Assembly: GCF_900114785.1 (NCBI RefSeq)
Contig: NZ_FOUG01000001.1
Coordinates: 1 to 64,000, forward strand
Origin: Variovorax sp. OV329
Lineage (GTDB): Bacteria; Pseudomonadota; Gammaproteobacteria; Burkholderiales; Burkholderiaceae_C
Direction: 5' to 3'
DNA: 64,000 nucleotides
In this document: in pieces, positions 27,941 through 37,161 of the stretch
Layout of the letters: each line of letters opens with the position of its first letter
How positions within the stretch are numbered: the first letter of the stretch is position 1
The notes under the pieces: model-generated
What the model saw: only the letters and a program-made list of their open reading frames with translations
Told to the model about the DNA's origin: nothing
Databases searched by the model: none
Program-made: the position numbers and the translations under genes

Positions 27941-29242
27941 TCAGCGCGGGGCGGGTGCTGCCGCGTCCCACGCCTGTGGCGCGGCATCCTTGCCTGCCAC
28001 CGAATACAGCGCGCCCGGCGCGTTGCGGGTCTTCTGGAATTCTTCGAGCGATTGGCCGCGCATGGCGGCGTAGATGTGCAGGTTGGACACGCCCACCACC
28101 GCGCCCAGCTTCTCCAGCATGAAGAAGATCACGCCGTAGCGGATGAGCGCGCGCCAGTCGCGCTGGCGCACCATCTCGCACTCGACTTCGCTCAGCCCGG
28201 CTTCCTCGAACAGCGCCTGCGCATCCGCCATGAAGCGCTCGCGGTGCGAGGGCAGCACCATGTCGTGCAGGAACTTGTTCAGCCGGTAGGCGCGCACGCT
28301 CGTCTCCAGCGTGAAAGGGTAGGTGCCGGGCAGCTTCTCGACGCCGGCGACCTGCTCGTCCATGTGGCGGCGATGGCGCTGCACTTCGCCCGCGATGGGC
28401 TCGCTCGCCAGGTTCTCGTAGATGGCGGTGGCGATGCCCGTCATCGATGGCAGGTAGTAGCTCTGGTGCATCTTGCGGATGTTGGCGGAGAGGGCACCCC
28501 GCATCACCAGCCACATGATCACCTCGGCGCCCTCGAAGCCGCCCAGCGTGGCCAGCTCCGCCTGTGTCATCTCGGTGATGCGCACCGGGTCGTTCTCGAT
28601 GAGGCCGAGGAACTGCTCGTCCCATGCGGTGTTGTTGAAGCCCGCCCGTTCGCCGTGCACCTGGTGCGACAGCCCGCCGGTAGCGACGATGGCCACCTTC
28701 AGGTCTTCCGGGTAGCTCTCGATGGCGCGGCGCAGTGCCTGCCCCAGCTTGTAGCAGCGGCGCGCCGAGGGAACGGGCGACTGCAGCACGCCCACCTGCA
28801 GCGGGATCACCGGCACCGGCCACGTGGGCTCGTGCGGGCACAGCAGGGACATGGGCGAGTACACGCCGTGGTCCAGTGCCTTGTCCTGGAAGAAGGACAT
28901 GTCGAACTCGTCTGCCACCAGCGAGCGGCCGATGTGCTGCGCCAACTGCGGATGGCCTGCCAGCGGCGGCAGCTCGCGCGCGCCGCCGCCCTCGTCGGCC
29001 ACCGGGTGCTGTGGTCCCACGCCGAGCGCGAAGGCGCTGTAGTGGTCGAAGAAGAAGGCGCTGACGTGGTCGTTGTAGATCACGAAGAGAACGTCCGGCT
29101 TCTTCTCCTGGAGCCACCTGCGCACGGGTGCGAAGGATTCGAAGATGGGTGCCCACACCGGGTCCTGCTGCTTCTTCTTGTCGAAGGCGAAGCCGATGGT
29201 GGGCGTGTGCGAACAGGCGATCGCGCCGATGATGCGAGCCAT
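27941..29242 (-). CDS. galA: Gallate dioxygenase
   Basis: 433-residue extradiol dioxygenase of the LigAB type. The N-terminal 280 residues form the LigB catalytic domain (MARIIGAIACSHTPTIGFAF, NDHVSAFFFDHYSAFALG, FDMSFFQDKALDHGVYSP) with His12 and His of FNDH-type NDHVS as expected iron ligands. The C-terminal LigA-like region ends IRYGVIFFMLEKLGAVVGVS, NLHIYAAMRGQSLEEFQKTR. This LigB-LigA fusion of about 420 residues is the signature of gallate dioxygenases (GalA/DesB), which cleave gallate to 4-oxalomesaconate. The next two genes match the following pathway steps. Confidence 0.9.
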   Translation of the reverse strand: MARIIGAIACSHTPTIGFAFDKKKQQDPVWAPIFESFAPVRRWLQEKKPDVLFVIYNDHVSAFFFDHYSAFALGVGPQHPVADEGGGARELPPLAGHPQLAQHIGRSLVADEFDMSFFQDKALDHGVYSPMSLLCPHEPTWPVPVIPLQVGVLQSPVPSARRCYKLGQALRRAIESYPEDLKVAIVATGGLSHQVHGERAGFNNTAWDEQFLGLIENDPVRITEMTQAELATLGGFEGAEVIMWLVMRGALSANIRKMHQSYYLPSMTGIATAIYENLASEPIAGEVQRHRRHMDEQVAGVEKLPGTYPFTLETSVRAYRLNKFLHDMVLPSHRERFMADAQALFEEAGLSEVECEMVRQRDWRALIRYGVIFFMLEKLGAVVGVSNLHIYAAMRGQSLEEFQKTRNAPGALYSVAGKDAAPQAWDAAAPAPR

Positions 29243-29279
29243 GTGAAGCTTCTTCTGGTGAGTGTGTGGCGGAGGGTGG

Positions 29280-29975
29280 TCAGTCGATGTAGCGAAGGCC
29301 TGCCTTGGCCAGGGGCTCGCGCATGCCGTACATGTCCAGGCCCAGCTCGCCGGCGGCAAAGCGCTGGCGCTTGGCGCCTTCGTTGGATTCGCGCGCCTGC
29401 GCAGCGTCGGCCACCTGCTGCGCGCGCGCGGCGGGCACCACCACCACGCCGTCGATGTCGGCCAGCACCACGTCGCCGGGGTTGACCAGGGCGCCGGCGC
29501 AGACCACCGGCACGTTCACCGAGCCCAGCGTCGCCTTGATCGTGCCCTTGGCGTGGATGGCGCGGCTGAACACCGGAAAGCCCATCTCGGTGAGATCGCG
29601 GACGTCGCGCGCGCCGCCGTCGATCACCAGCCCCGCGCAGCCGCGCGACTTGAAGGAGGTCGCCAGCAGGTCACCGAAGAAGCCGTCGGCGTTCTCGGTG
29701 GTGCAGGCGGCCACCACCACGTCGCCCGGCCGGATCTGCTCGGCCGCCACGTGCATCATCCAGTTGTCGCCCGGCTGCAGCAGCACGGTGACGGCGGTGC
29801 CGCACAGGCGCGCCTGCGGGTAGATGGGGCGGATGTAGGGCTGCATGAGCCCGAGGCGCCCCATGGCCTCGTGCACGGTGGAGACGCCGAAGCGCGACAG
29901 CGCCTCGACCGCCGCGCGGTCGGCTCGCACGATGTTGCGATACACCACGCCCAATTCCTGGAATGCGTTGGCCAT
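29280..29975 (-). CDS. galC: 4-carboxy-4-hydroxy-2-oxoadipate aldolase
   Basis: 231-residue protein of the RraA-like fold class II pyruvate aldolases (LigK/ProA/GalC). It splits 4-carboxy-4-hydroxy-2-oxoadipate to pyruvate and oxaloacetate using a divalent metal. Landmarks are [40 protein letters not shown] and GGARDVRDL, where the Arg and Asp bind substrate and metal. It lies 2 nt downstream of ligJ and 37 nt before the dioxygenase gene. Confidence 0.9.
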   Translation of the reverse strand: MANAFQELGVVYRNIVRADRAAVEALSRFGVSTVHEAMGRLGLMQPYIRPIYPQARLCGTAVTVLLQPGDNWMMHVAAEQIRPGDVVVAACTTENADGFFGDLLATSFKSRGCAGLVIDGGARDVRDLTEMGFPVFSRAIHAKGTIKATLGSVNVPVVCAGALVNPGDVVLADIDGVVVVPAARAQQVADAAQARESNEGAKRQRFAAGELGLDMYGMREPLAKAGLRYID

Positions 29976-29977
29976 GG

Positions 29978-31006
29978 TCAGAGTCCCTTCGCCTTGAGTT
30001 GCCTGTCCAGGCGGGGATAGACGCGCCGTGCGTTGCCTTCGTACACCTGCCTGCGCTGCGCATCGTCGAGCTTGGGCGTGGCGTCGATGTAGCGGCGCGT
30101 GTCGTCGTAGTAGAAGCCGGTCTCCGGGTCCACGCCGCGCACCGCGCCGATCATCTCGCTGGCAAAGAGGATGTTGTCGACCGGGATCACGCCGGTCAGC
30201 AGGTCGATGCCCGGCTGGTGGTAGACGCAGGTGTCGAAGAAGATGTTCTTCAGCAGGTGGTCCTTCAAGAGCGGCTTCTTCATCTCCTGCGCCAGGCCGC
30301 GGAAGCGCCCCCAGTGGTAGGGCACCGCGCCGCCGCCGTGCGGGATCACGAAGCGCAGCGTGGGGAAGTCCTTGAACAGGTCCGAGGTCAGGCACTGCAT
30401 GAAGGCCGTCGTGTCGGCGTTCAGGTAGTGCGCGCCGGTGGTGTGGAAGCAGGCATTGCAACTGGTGCTCACGTGCACCATGGCCGGAATGTCCAGCTCC
30501 ACCATCTTTTCGTAGATGGGATACCAGTGGCGGTCGGACAGCGGCGGCGAAGTCCAGTGGCCGCCCGAAGGATCGGGGTTGAGGTTGATGCCCACGAAGC
30601 CGTAGTCCTTCACGCAGCGCTCCAGCTCCGGAAGGCAGGTGCGCGGGTCCACCCCCGGCGACTGGGGCAGCATGGCCGCGCCCACGAAGTTGTCGGGGAA
30701 CAGCTGCGCCACGCGATGGCACAGCTCGTTGCAGATGGCAGCCCAGGTGCTGCTGGTCTCGAAGTCGCCGATGTGGTGCGCCATGAAGCTGGCGCGCGGC
30801 GAGAAGATGGTGAGGTCGCTGCCGCGCTCGCGCATCTTGGCCAGCTGGTTGGTCTCGATGGATTCGCGCAGCTCGTCGTCGCTGATCTTCAGCGAGGCGG
30901 GCGAGGGCGTTTCGGCGGGGTTGCCCAGGCTCGCGACCTGGCGGTTGCGCCAGTCCTCGAGCGCCTTGGGCGCGGTGGTGTAGTGACCGTGGCAGTCGAT
31001 GATCAT
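29978..31006 (-). CDS. ligJ: 4-oxalomesaconate hydratase (LigJ type)
   Basis: 342-residue amidohydrolase-superfamily hydratase. [20 protein letters not shown] has the metal-binding HxH at residues 6 and 8, and further ligands fall in [21 protein letters not shown] and [16 protein letters not shown]. LigJ adds water to 4-oxalomesaconate to give 4-carboxy-4-hydroxy-2-oxoadipate, the substrate of the adjacent aldolase. It is the first gene of the leftward gallate operon. The tautomerase GalD/LigU is not seen in the window. Confidence 0.88.
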   Translation of the reverse strand: MIIDCHGHYTTAPKALEDWRNRQVASLGNPAETPSPASLKISDDELRESIETNQLAKMRERGSDLTIFSPRASFMAHHIGDFETSSTWAAICNELCHRVAQLFPDNFVGAAMLPQSPGVDPRTCLPELERCVKDYGFVGINLNPDPSGGHWTSPPLSDRHWYPIYEKMVELDIPAMVHVSTSCNACFHTTGAHYLNADTTAFMQCLTSDLFKDFPTLRFVIPHGGGAVPYHWGRFRGLAQEMKKPLLKDHLLKNIFFDTCVYHQPGIDLLTGVIPVDNILFASEMIGAVRGVDPETGFYYDDTRRYIDATPKLDDAQRRQVYEGNARRVYPRLDRQLKAKGL

Positions 31007-31089
31007 GGCCGTGCTCGAAGGGAGTTGTGTCTCTGGCTGGAGTCTGATGCGGGCGGGGGGGTCCTGGGGTGAGTTCGGCTTGTTCTGCC

Positions 31090-31104
31090 ATCAAACTTTC
31101 TGAT
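31090..31104 (+). promoter_or_regulatory. Candidate LysR site of the gallate cluster
   Basis: ATCA-N7-TGAT at 31090-31104 contains a T-N11-A core and lies in the 155-nt gap between divergent ligJ and the LysR gene. Only four bases per arm match, so this is a weak candidate. Confidence 0.3.
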
Positions 31105-31161
31105 CTGTTAGGGTTGCGCCTCGGATGCCTCCAGCAAGGGGCCAGAGAGAACAGGCCGGCC

Positions 31162-32448
31162 ATGAAGCCCGACGAGCGCCACGAAAAAGTGATCGAAGCC
31201 GGTGCCCTGGGCATCAACCTGCGGCACCTGCGCGCCTTCAGCGCGGTGGCCGAGGCGGGCAGCGTCGCGCGCGCCGCCGACAGCCTCTACCGCGTGGCCT
31301 CGGGCGTGACGCGCGCGATCTCTGAATTGGAGGCGGCGCTGGGCCGGCCGCTGTTCGAGCGGCGCGCGCGCGGCATGGCGCTCAACGCCTACGGCGAGCT
31401 GGTGCTGGCGCGCGCAAGACGCATCGAGAACGAGTTCGAGGACGCGCGCGCCCTGCTGGCGGCGCGCGGCATCGGCGCCTCGGCCGACGTGCGCTCGCTC
31501 TTCGGCGCCATCCTCAACGGCCGCCGCCTCGCGGTGATCGCCAGCCTGGCCGAGAAGCGCAGCATGCCGGCGGTGGCGCAGGAGTTCGGCATCGGCCAAC
31601 CGGCCATCAGCGGCGCGCTGAAGGACCTGGAGGAAGGGCTGGGCACGCCCCTGTTCGAGCGCAAGGCGCGCGGCCTTTCGCCCACCCCGGCCGGCGAGAT
31701 CGTGGCCTTCCACTTCAAGCGCGTGCTGGCGGAACTGCGCCACATCGGCCCCGACATCGCGGCCAGCGAGGGCCGGCTGCAGGGCAGCGTGGTGGTGGGC
31801 GCGCTGCCGCTGGGGCGCACGCAGATCCTGCCGCTGGCCATTGCTCGGCTGCTGTCGCAGCACCCGGGGCTGCATGTCGCCACGGTGGAGAGTCCCTACG
31901 CGGCCCTGGCCGCATCGCTGCGCAGCGGCGACATCGATTTCATCCTGGGCGCATTGCGCTCGGCCGAGGAGGCGCCTGGCCTGCAGCAGCAGCCCTTGTT
32001 CGACGACCGCATCGCCGTGATCGCGCGCGCGGGACACCCGCTCGCGCGTGCCGGGCGGTACGTCGACTTCGATGACTTGCGGCGGGCCAGATGGGCCCTG
32101 TCGCGCCAGGGCGCGCCGTCGCGCGAGCTGCTGGAGCGCTTTTTTGCGCAGGCCCGGCAGGCGCCGCTGGTGCCGGCGGTGGAGACCGGCGACCTGGCGG
32201 TGCTGCGCGGCCTGCTCCTGGAGAGCGACATGCTCACCGCCATCTCCCCGCACCAGCTGCGCTACGAGATCCGGGACGGCAGCCTGGTGGTGCTCGACTT
32301 CGCGCTCGACGCCACGCGCCGGCAGATCGGCCTCTCGCAGCGCCAGGGCGCCTTCGCCTCGCCGGGCGCCCGGGCACTGATGGCGCAGATCGAGCAGGTG
32401 GTGTCGCAGTCGGAGGATTTCCAGCGCCTCGAGCCAGGGCCCTCTTAG
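31162..32448 (+). CDS. LysR-type regulator with two tandem HTH domains
   Basis: 428 residues, about 120 more than a normal LysR protein. Two LysR-type winged HTH domains lie in tandem: residues 18-78 ([20 protein letters not shown] ... [11 protein letters not shown] at 61-71) and 118-178 ([20 protein letters not shown] ... [11 protein letters not shown] at 161-171). The copies are exactly 100 residues apart. A single effector domain follows from about residue 200 ([20 protein letters not shown]). It is divergent from the gallate operon and should be its regulator. Whether both HTHs bind DNA is unknown; the first has a less typical recognition helix. Confidence 0.85.
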   Translation: MKPDERHEKVIEAGALGINLRHLRAFSAVAEAGSVARAADSLYRVASGVTRAISELEAALGRPLFERRARGMALNAYGELVLARARRIENEFEDARALLAARGIGASADVRSLFGAILNGRRLAVIASLAEKRSMPAVAQEFGIGQPAISGALKDLEEGLGTPLFERKARGLSPTPAGEIVAFHFKRVLAELRHIGPDIAASEGRLQGSVVVGALPLGRTQILPLAIARLLSQHPGLHVATVESPYAALAASLRSGDIDFILGALRSAEEAPGLQQQPLFDDRIAVIARAGHPLARAGRYVDFDDLRRARWALSRQGAPSRELLERFFAQARQAPLVPAVETGDLAVLRGLLLESDMLTAISPHQLRYEIRDGSLVVLDFALDATRRQIGLSQRQGAFASPGARALMAQIEQVVSQSEDFQRLEPGPS

Positions 32449-32576
32449 CGCCGCGAAGCTCGTCGCCCGCGCGTGGGCAGCGTGCCGGGTTGCTGCCCTT
32501 GCATATCCGGTTGCCCCTTGTTGCCACGTTTGGGGGTAGCGTGTGGCCCACTTCCGAAACTGGAGGCGTGGCCATC

Positions 32577-33485
32577 ATGACCCTTGAAGAAGTCGTCACC
32601 CAGGGCAAGGTGCTGACCTTTCCGCAACTCGCCGGCGACGAGATGCTGGCGCTGCAGGTGCAGAAGCGCCTGGGCGAGATCGGACTGCTGGATCCGCCCG
32701 CCGACGGCCGATTTGGCCCGGTGTCGCAATGGGCGCTGTCGGAGTTCCTGCGCCGCATGCTGAACGTGCCCGTTGCCGAGCGGCTGGGTGCGGAAGGCGC
32801 GAGGGCCATGCTCGACCCGCAGGCGGCCAGCCTCTTTCCGCTGCTGCCCGGCGGCGACTTTGCAGGCCGGGTGGTGAGCGCGATGCTTGCGCGCGGCGAC
32901 TGGGTCTGCCGCCATCCCGATTGCCTCAACATCGTGTACGTGGACGGCACCGACGCGGACGGCGCACCCAACGAGGACTCGCACAACAAGTTCCAGGACG
33001 TACGGCTGCTCATCCGCGTGGACGCTGGCGGCGTGCCCACGGTAGGGGCCGCCTGGGAAGCCACCACCGAGCCCGGCACCTTCTACGTGAAGACGAAGAA
33101 GCTCAACGTGGAAGGCGCGGCCCACATCGTCGCGGGGCAGTACAAGGCCTGGTCGGTTGGCATCCACAAGGCCAACACGCCCAGCGCGCACGAGGCGCTG
33201 GTGCAGACCGAGAACCTGAGAATCTCGCGCGACAAGGACGAGAATTTCGACCCCGCGGGCGACAAGATATTCACCGGCATGTTCGGCATCAACCAGCACT
33301 GGGGCTTCGACTTCGCGCGCGACGACGTGCGCAGCGCCAGCGCCGGCTGCCTGGTGGGCCGCACCCGCAACGGGCACCGGCAGTTCATGGCGCTGGTCAA
33401 GACCGACCCGCGCTTCCGCGTCAACAACAGCTACCGCTTCATGAGCTCGGTGTTGTCGCCCCAGCTCGTGCATGGCGGCGGGTGA
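32577..33485 (+). CDS. Peptidoglycan-binding-like protein with an L,D-transpeptidase-like end
   Basis: 302 residues. The N-terminal region (about 20-75) resembles a peptidoglycan-binding domain 1: LALQVQKRLGEIGLLDPPAD followed by GRFGPVSQWALSEFL. The C-terminal half contains NQHWGFDFARDDVRSASAGC then LVGRTRNG, similar to the His-x13-16-S-H-G-C active site of YkuD L,D-transpeptidases but with Ala in place of the second His. There is no signal peptide, which argues against a normal periplasmic role. GGAGG lies 10-14 nt before the ATG. Could be a phage-derived or exported cell-wall enzyme; function uncertain. Confidence 0.6.
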   Translation: MTLEEVVTQGKVLTFPQLAGDEMLALQVQKRLGEIGLLDPPADGRFGPVSQWALSEFLRRMLNVPVAERLGAEGARAMLDPQAASLFPLLPGGDFAGRVVSAMLARGDWVCRHPDCLNIVYVDGTDADGAPNEDSHNKFQDVRLLIRVDAGGVPTVGAAWEATTEPGTFYVKTKKLNVEGAAHIVAGQYKAWSVGIHKANTPSAHEALVQTENLRISRDKDENFDPAGDKIFTGMFGINQHWGFDFARDDVRSASAGCLVGRTRNGHRQFMALVKTDPRFRVNNSYRFMSSVLSPQLVHGGG

Positions 33486-33500
33486 GGAGGGGGGCCCGGC

Positions 33501-34481
33501 TCACTCCGGGCAGCGGTGGACCTCGATGGTGGAGTGCACGATCTCCTCGTGCACCGCCAGGCGCCGGCGGATGTCCTCGGCGCTCAGGGTGGCGCTGTGC
33601 GTGACCACCGTGATGGCGCAGGCGTACACCGCCTTGCCCACGCGCCAGACGTGCAGGTCGGCGATGCGGGTCTCGTCCCTGGGGTCGGCGTCCTGCTCGA
33701 CCACCTCGCGGATCTCGTCCACCACCGGGTGGTCCATCTCGCGGTCCAGCAGCACCTTGCCGGTCTGTGCCAGCAGGCCCCTGGCCCAGACGGCCACCAG
33801 CACGGCGCCCGCGATGCCCATCATCGGGTCCAGCCACCGCCAGCCGTAGAGCCAGCCGCCCACCAGCGCCACGATGGCCAGCAGCGAGGTGGCGGCATCG
33901 GCGACCACGTGCATGTAGGCGGACTTGAGGTTCAGGTCCTCGCCGTGGTGGTGCCCGTGGTCGTGGCCATGGTCATGGCCGTGCGCATGGCCGTGCGCAT
34001 GGCCATGATCGTGGCCATGACCGTGGTGCGCACGGCCCAGGATCAGCGCGCAGGCCGCGTTGACGAGCAGGCCCAGCATCGCCACCACGATGGCCTCCCG
34101 GTAGGCGATGGGCTGGGGCGAGAAGAGCCGCTCGACGGAGCCCGCCACCATCAGCGCGGCAACGCCCAGCAGCAGGATCGCACTGGCGAAACCGCCCAGC
34201 ACCTCGATCTTCCAGGTGCCGAAGGCAAAGCGTGAATCCTTCGCATAGCGCCGCGCGGCGCCATAGGCAAGTGTCGCCAGGCCGATGGCCAGCGCATGCG
34301 AACTCATGTGCCAGCCGTCCGCCAGCAGCGCCATGGAGTTGAACCACCAGCCGGCGCCGATCTCCACCACCATGGTCGCCAGCGTGATCCACATCACCAG
34401 CCGCGTGCTGCGTTCCGCGCCCTGGTTGCCGGTGTTGAAGACGTGCTCGTGCTGCCAGGGGGAAAGGTTGTGGGTATGCAT
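33501..34481 (-). CDS. dmeF: Cation-diffusion-facilitator metal exporter, DmeF type
   Basis: 326-residue CDF transporter for divalent metals, probably Co/Ni, working by proton exchange in the inner membrane. Six membrane segments are visible. ALLADGWHMSSH in TM2 and YMHVVADAATS in TM5 carry the metal-site His and Asp. Between TM4 and TM5 lies a loop of about 25 residues made mostly of HGHDHGHAHGHAHGHDHGHD, which suits metal sensing. An N-terminal His-rich start (MHTHNLSPWQHEHVF) is typical of DmeF. No DmeR repressor gene adjoins it. Confidence 0.82.
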   Translation of the reverse strand: MHTHNLSPWQHEHVFNTGNQGAERSTRLVMWITLATMVVEIGAGWWFNSMALLADGWHMSSHALAIGLATLAYGAARRYAKDSRFAFGTWKIEVLGGFASAILLLGVAALMVAGSVERLFSPQPIAYREAIVVAMLGLLVNAACALILGRAHHGHGHDHGHAHGHAHGHDHGHDHGHHHGEDLNLKSAYMHVVADAATSLLAIVALVGGWLYGWRWLDPMMGIAGAVLVAVWARGLLAQTGKVLLDREMDHPVVDEIREVVEQDADPRDETRIADLHVWRVGKAVYACAITVVTHSATLSAEDIRRRLAVHEEIVHSTIEVHRCPE

Positions 34482-34507
34482 GGGCGTAGGATCGGGAAGG
34501 TCGGGCC

Positions 34508-34524
34508 AGCCTGGGATCCAGGCT
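34508..34524. repeat. Perfect inverted repeat upstream of dmeF
   Basis: AGCCTGG and CCAGGCT with a GAT spacer form a 17-nt dyad 27 nt before the dmeF start, in the 237-nt gap to the SWIB gene. It could be a metal-regulator operator or part of a hairpin. The rest of the gap (34525-34718) shows nothing I can name. Confidence 0.4.
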
Positions 34525-34718
34525 CATCGACAGGAAAGCCCGATGATGGCGCAAGCACGCCGCCGCCGCGACCCTGGTTTGCTGCCGCCTGAACGGAACT
34601 TCGAGCACCGCGAAGCCCTTCTGGGACTGCCAGCGACGAGGGGACTTTTGCATGCCTTGCGCCAACACCGGGTGGCAGGAAGGCGACTGGTAGAGTTCAC
34701 CGCTTTGTCGAGATAAAT

Positions 34719-34976
34719 ATGACCACTGTAAAGAAGCAAACGGCGTTCACACGCGCCCTGTCGCCCAGCAACGAACTCGCAGCCATCATTGGCTCCACGC
34801 CGCAGCCTCGGACTCAGGTCACGAAGTTGCTGTGGGACTACATCAAGGCGAACAACCTCCAGAACCCAGCCAACAAGCGCAATATCCTTTGCGATGCCAA
34901 GCTTCAGGCGGTGATGGGGAAGCCCGAAGTGACGATGTTCGAGATGTCAGGGCTCGTGGGAAAGCACTTGTCCTGA
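34719..34976 (+). CDS. SWIB/MDM2 domain protein
   Basis: 85-residue protein composed almost entirely of a SWIB domain (LSPSNELAAIIGSTPQPRTQ, VTKLLWDYIKANNLQNPANK, then RNILCDAKLQAVMG). SWIB domains are best known from eukaryotic chromatin remodelling and from Chlamydia, but small stand-alone forms occur in betaproteobacteria. They may bind DNA-associated proteins; the bacterial role is not known. It stands alone. Confidence 0.88.
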   Translation: MTTVKKQTAFTRALSPSNELAAIIGSTPQPRTQVTKLLWDYIKANNLQNPANKRNILCDAKLQAVMGKPEVTMFEMSGLVGKHLS

Positions 34977-35117
34977 CTTGCGTCGCCGGACTCTCGCAAT
35001 CGATTCGTCGTAACTGAAGGTTGCGGGAAGCCGCTCAATGCATCGCCATGCGAGCGCAGGCCCTGCGGCCTGTGCCCTACAGTCGCGGCGGTCCGATGTC
35101 TGCTACAAAGTCCGGCC

Positions 35118-36275
35118 ATGGCCATTCCGCTCGCGGCTTCGATCGTCGATCTCCTGCTTGCCTCCAAGCTGGGGCCTTCTGCCGCCGGCGCAGGCAACCG
35201 ATTCCTGATCGAGGGCGCGACATGGCAGCCCGGCAACGAAGGCGCGGGTGAACTTGGCATCCAGCGTCTTGAAGCCTCGGCGCTGCATCTCTCCTCGGGC
35301 CCCCTGGTGCTGGAGATCGATCACATCGTCTTGCACAAGCTCGTCGCGCAAGTGCAGTCCGCCGTCGGCGCGCCGCGGCTGTCGCTCGTGCGCGCGGCGC
35401 AGGTCGAGCTGTCGGGCGTGAAGATTGGCGGGCCGCTGCTCGTTTCGCCCCAGATCAAGGGCCTGTGGGACGCAGTGCAGGCCGGGCGAGCGCCCGCGCC
35501 GGTGGCCGACATCGCAGCCGGCGGCGCGCCGGCCCGCGCATGGAGCCTGGAGCCGCTGACCACGGCCGACGGCACCATCCACGCCACGATCACCGATGCG
35601 CACCTGCTCTTCGATGCCGACGTGACGGTTCCCATTCGCCACGGGCAGGTCGATTTCAACGACGCCACCGTGGAGCACGTGGGCCCGGATTCGCGCATGG
35701 GCGTGAGCCGGATGGGCTTCTACGTGGATGCGCCCAACGGCCGCAGCTATGTCTACCAGTTCGCGTCGGCGCCGCTCGCCGGCGTGGAGTTCGAGGAGCG
35801 TGGCACTCTTTTAGGCCCCTGGGTGTCCGAGCGCGGCAAGGTCTGGCTGCAGCCCTTTGCCGAGGCGATGCTCCAGCGAGGCCCCGCCAGCCGCGCGGGC
35901 CCGGGCCTGACCGAGCAGGCGCGGCAGCTGCTCGGCCGCACGGCGCTGGCGGGCGAGCTGCAACTGGCCGACGGCCGCTTCGTTGCGCCCGGCGTGCAGG
36001 CGCGCACCGAAGGGCGTGCGCAGGGGCGCAATGCGATCCGCCTGAGTTCTCGATCCGTGGGCAGCGGCCTGGGCGCGCAGATCGCCTCGCTGGCCGTGCG
36101 TGACGCGCTCGCCGCATGGGGCGGGGGCCAGTGCCGCTGCGACAGCATCAGCGCGGCGCTCGAGCTCCAGCTGACGGTTTCTGCGGGCGCGCAGATCGGC
36201 TTCGAGCTCAAGCTTGCAATGGCCAGTCTCGAGAGCCTGGGCGTGGAATTCGGCGAATCCGCGCGCGCAGGCTGA
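35118..36275 (+). CDS. Unrecognised 385-residue protein
   Basis: No family is recognised. The sequence alternates strand-like and polar segments (SLEPLTTADGTIHATITDAH, VTVPIRHGQVDFNDATVEHV, VYQFASAPLAGVEFEERGTL) with repeated amphipathic strands, rather like AsmA or lipid-transfer beta-grooves. There is no clear signal peptide or membrane span; the first 20 residues are mildly hydrophobic. Base composition and codon use fit the rest of the window, so I treat it as real. It converges on the decayed PhoX gene, 4 nt away. Confidence 0.6.
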   Translation: MAIPLAASIVDLLLASKLGPSAAGAGNRFLIEGATWQPGNEGAGELGIQRLEASALHLSSGPLVLEIDHIVLHKLVAQVQSAVGAPRLSLVRAAQVELSGVKIGGPLLVSPQIKGLWDAVQAGRAPAPVADIAAGGAPARAWSLEPLTTADGTIHATITDAHLLFDADVTVPIRHGQVDFNDATVEHVGPDSRMGVSRMGFYVDAPNGRSYVYQFASAPLAGVEFEERGTLLGPWVSERGKVWLQPFAEAMLQRGPASRAGPGLTEQARQLLGRTALAGELQLADGRFVAPGVQARTEGRAQGRNAIRLSSRSVGSGLGAQIASLAVRDALAAWGGGQCRCDSISAALELQLTVSAGAQIGFELKLAMASLESLGVEFGESARAG

Positions 36276-36279
36276 AGCG

Positions 36280-37140
36280 ACTGCCGATCACGCCGCCGTC
36301 GTTTCGGGTAATGACCACCGTGGACGAGCGCGGGCGGCCCGCGCCGTCGGGCCAGCGCGAGATGGCCAGCGGCTGCTCGGGACTGCTGCGCTCGTTGGCC
36401 GGCTCGCCCGGGTGCTGGATGTTGATGAACAGCGAACGCAGGTCCGGCGTGGCGGTGATGCCCGTCACCTCGCAACCGGAGGGGCCGACCAGGAAGCGGC
36501 GGATGTCGCCCTGGGTCGGGTCGCAGGCGAACTTCGTGCCGTCCAGGTCGCCGTCTTCCTTCCAGCGGATGATCTGGCCCATGGAGTTGTTGCTGCGCGG
36601 GGTGGCCGCATCCTTGAAGGGCTGGCCCGGCTGTCCGCGCGCGAGGGCGCGACCTGCTTCCAGGTGCCGCTGCCGCGCTCGATCTCGATCACCGACACGC
36701 CGTGGGCGTTCATCGACTTGCGCACCTTCTCGGCGGTCCAGGTCTTCATGCCGTCGGGATGCAGCAGGCCGTCGTCCACGTACTCGTGGTTCATCACCAG
36801 CAGGCCGCGGGTGGACGAGCCCTCGGCCGGGAAGAAGGCCATGCCGTCGTGGTGCATGCCGGCCTGCGCGGCCTGGTCGTCGGCACTGTTGCTGGCGTCG
36901 GGCGCAAAGGCCGGCAAGCGGCCGGCGATGCCCACCGGATCGCCCCAGCGGTACAGCACGGAGGCGGTGTAGCCCTCGGGCACCACCACCGAGTCGACGG
37001 CCTGCATGGGCACGCTCTTGAAGCCGATGCCGCGGCCCATGGAAGCGGGGCTGCCGCCGGTGGCGCAGCCGCCCAACGCGCCTGCCGCGAGCGGGCCGAA
37101 GAGGCCGGCCAGCGCGGTGGCGACGCCGCCGCGACCGCCG
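36280..37140 (-). pseudogene. Decayed PhoX-type (DUF839) phosphatase gene
   Basis: Pieces of a PhoX-like protein, normally about 600-700 residues, lie in two frames. The first (from about 37140) carries the N-terminal part: GFKSVPMQAVDSVVVPEGYT, ASVLYRWGDPVG, MNHEYVDDGLLHP, then VIEIERGSGTWKQVAP. A frame change near 36650 leads to TPRSNNSMGQIIRWKEDGDL and GDIRRFLVGPSGCEVTGITA, TPDLRSLFINIQHPGEPANE, ending GGVIGS. Several hundred residues including most of the metal/active-site region between these blocks are missing, and a second gap lies after GDLDGTKFACDPT. No intact start or Tat signal remains. So it is a remnant with at least two internal deletions. Confidence 0.8.
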
Positions 37141-37161
37141 CACCGGCGCCTGGTGCGGGCC

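Noticed and set aside
33930..34030. CRISPR-like short repeats
   Set aside because: The repeated ATGGCC-type units code the His-rich loop of the metal exporter and have no spacers.
34524..34739. Short frames in the dmeF-SWIB gap
   Set aside because: Arg/Ser-rich reading on both strands without ribosome sites; no conserved look.
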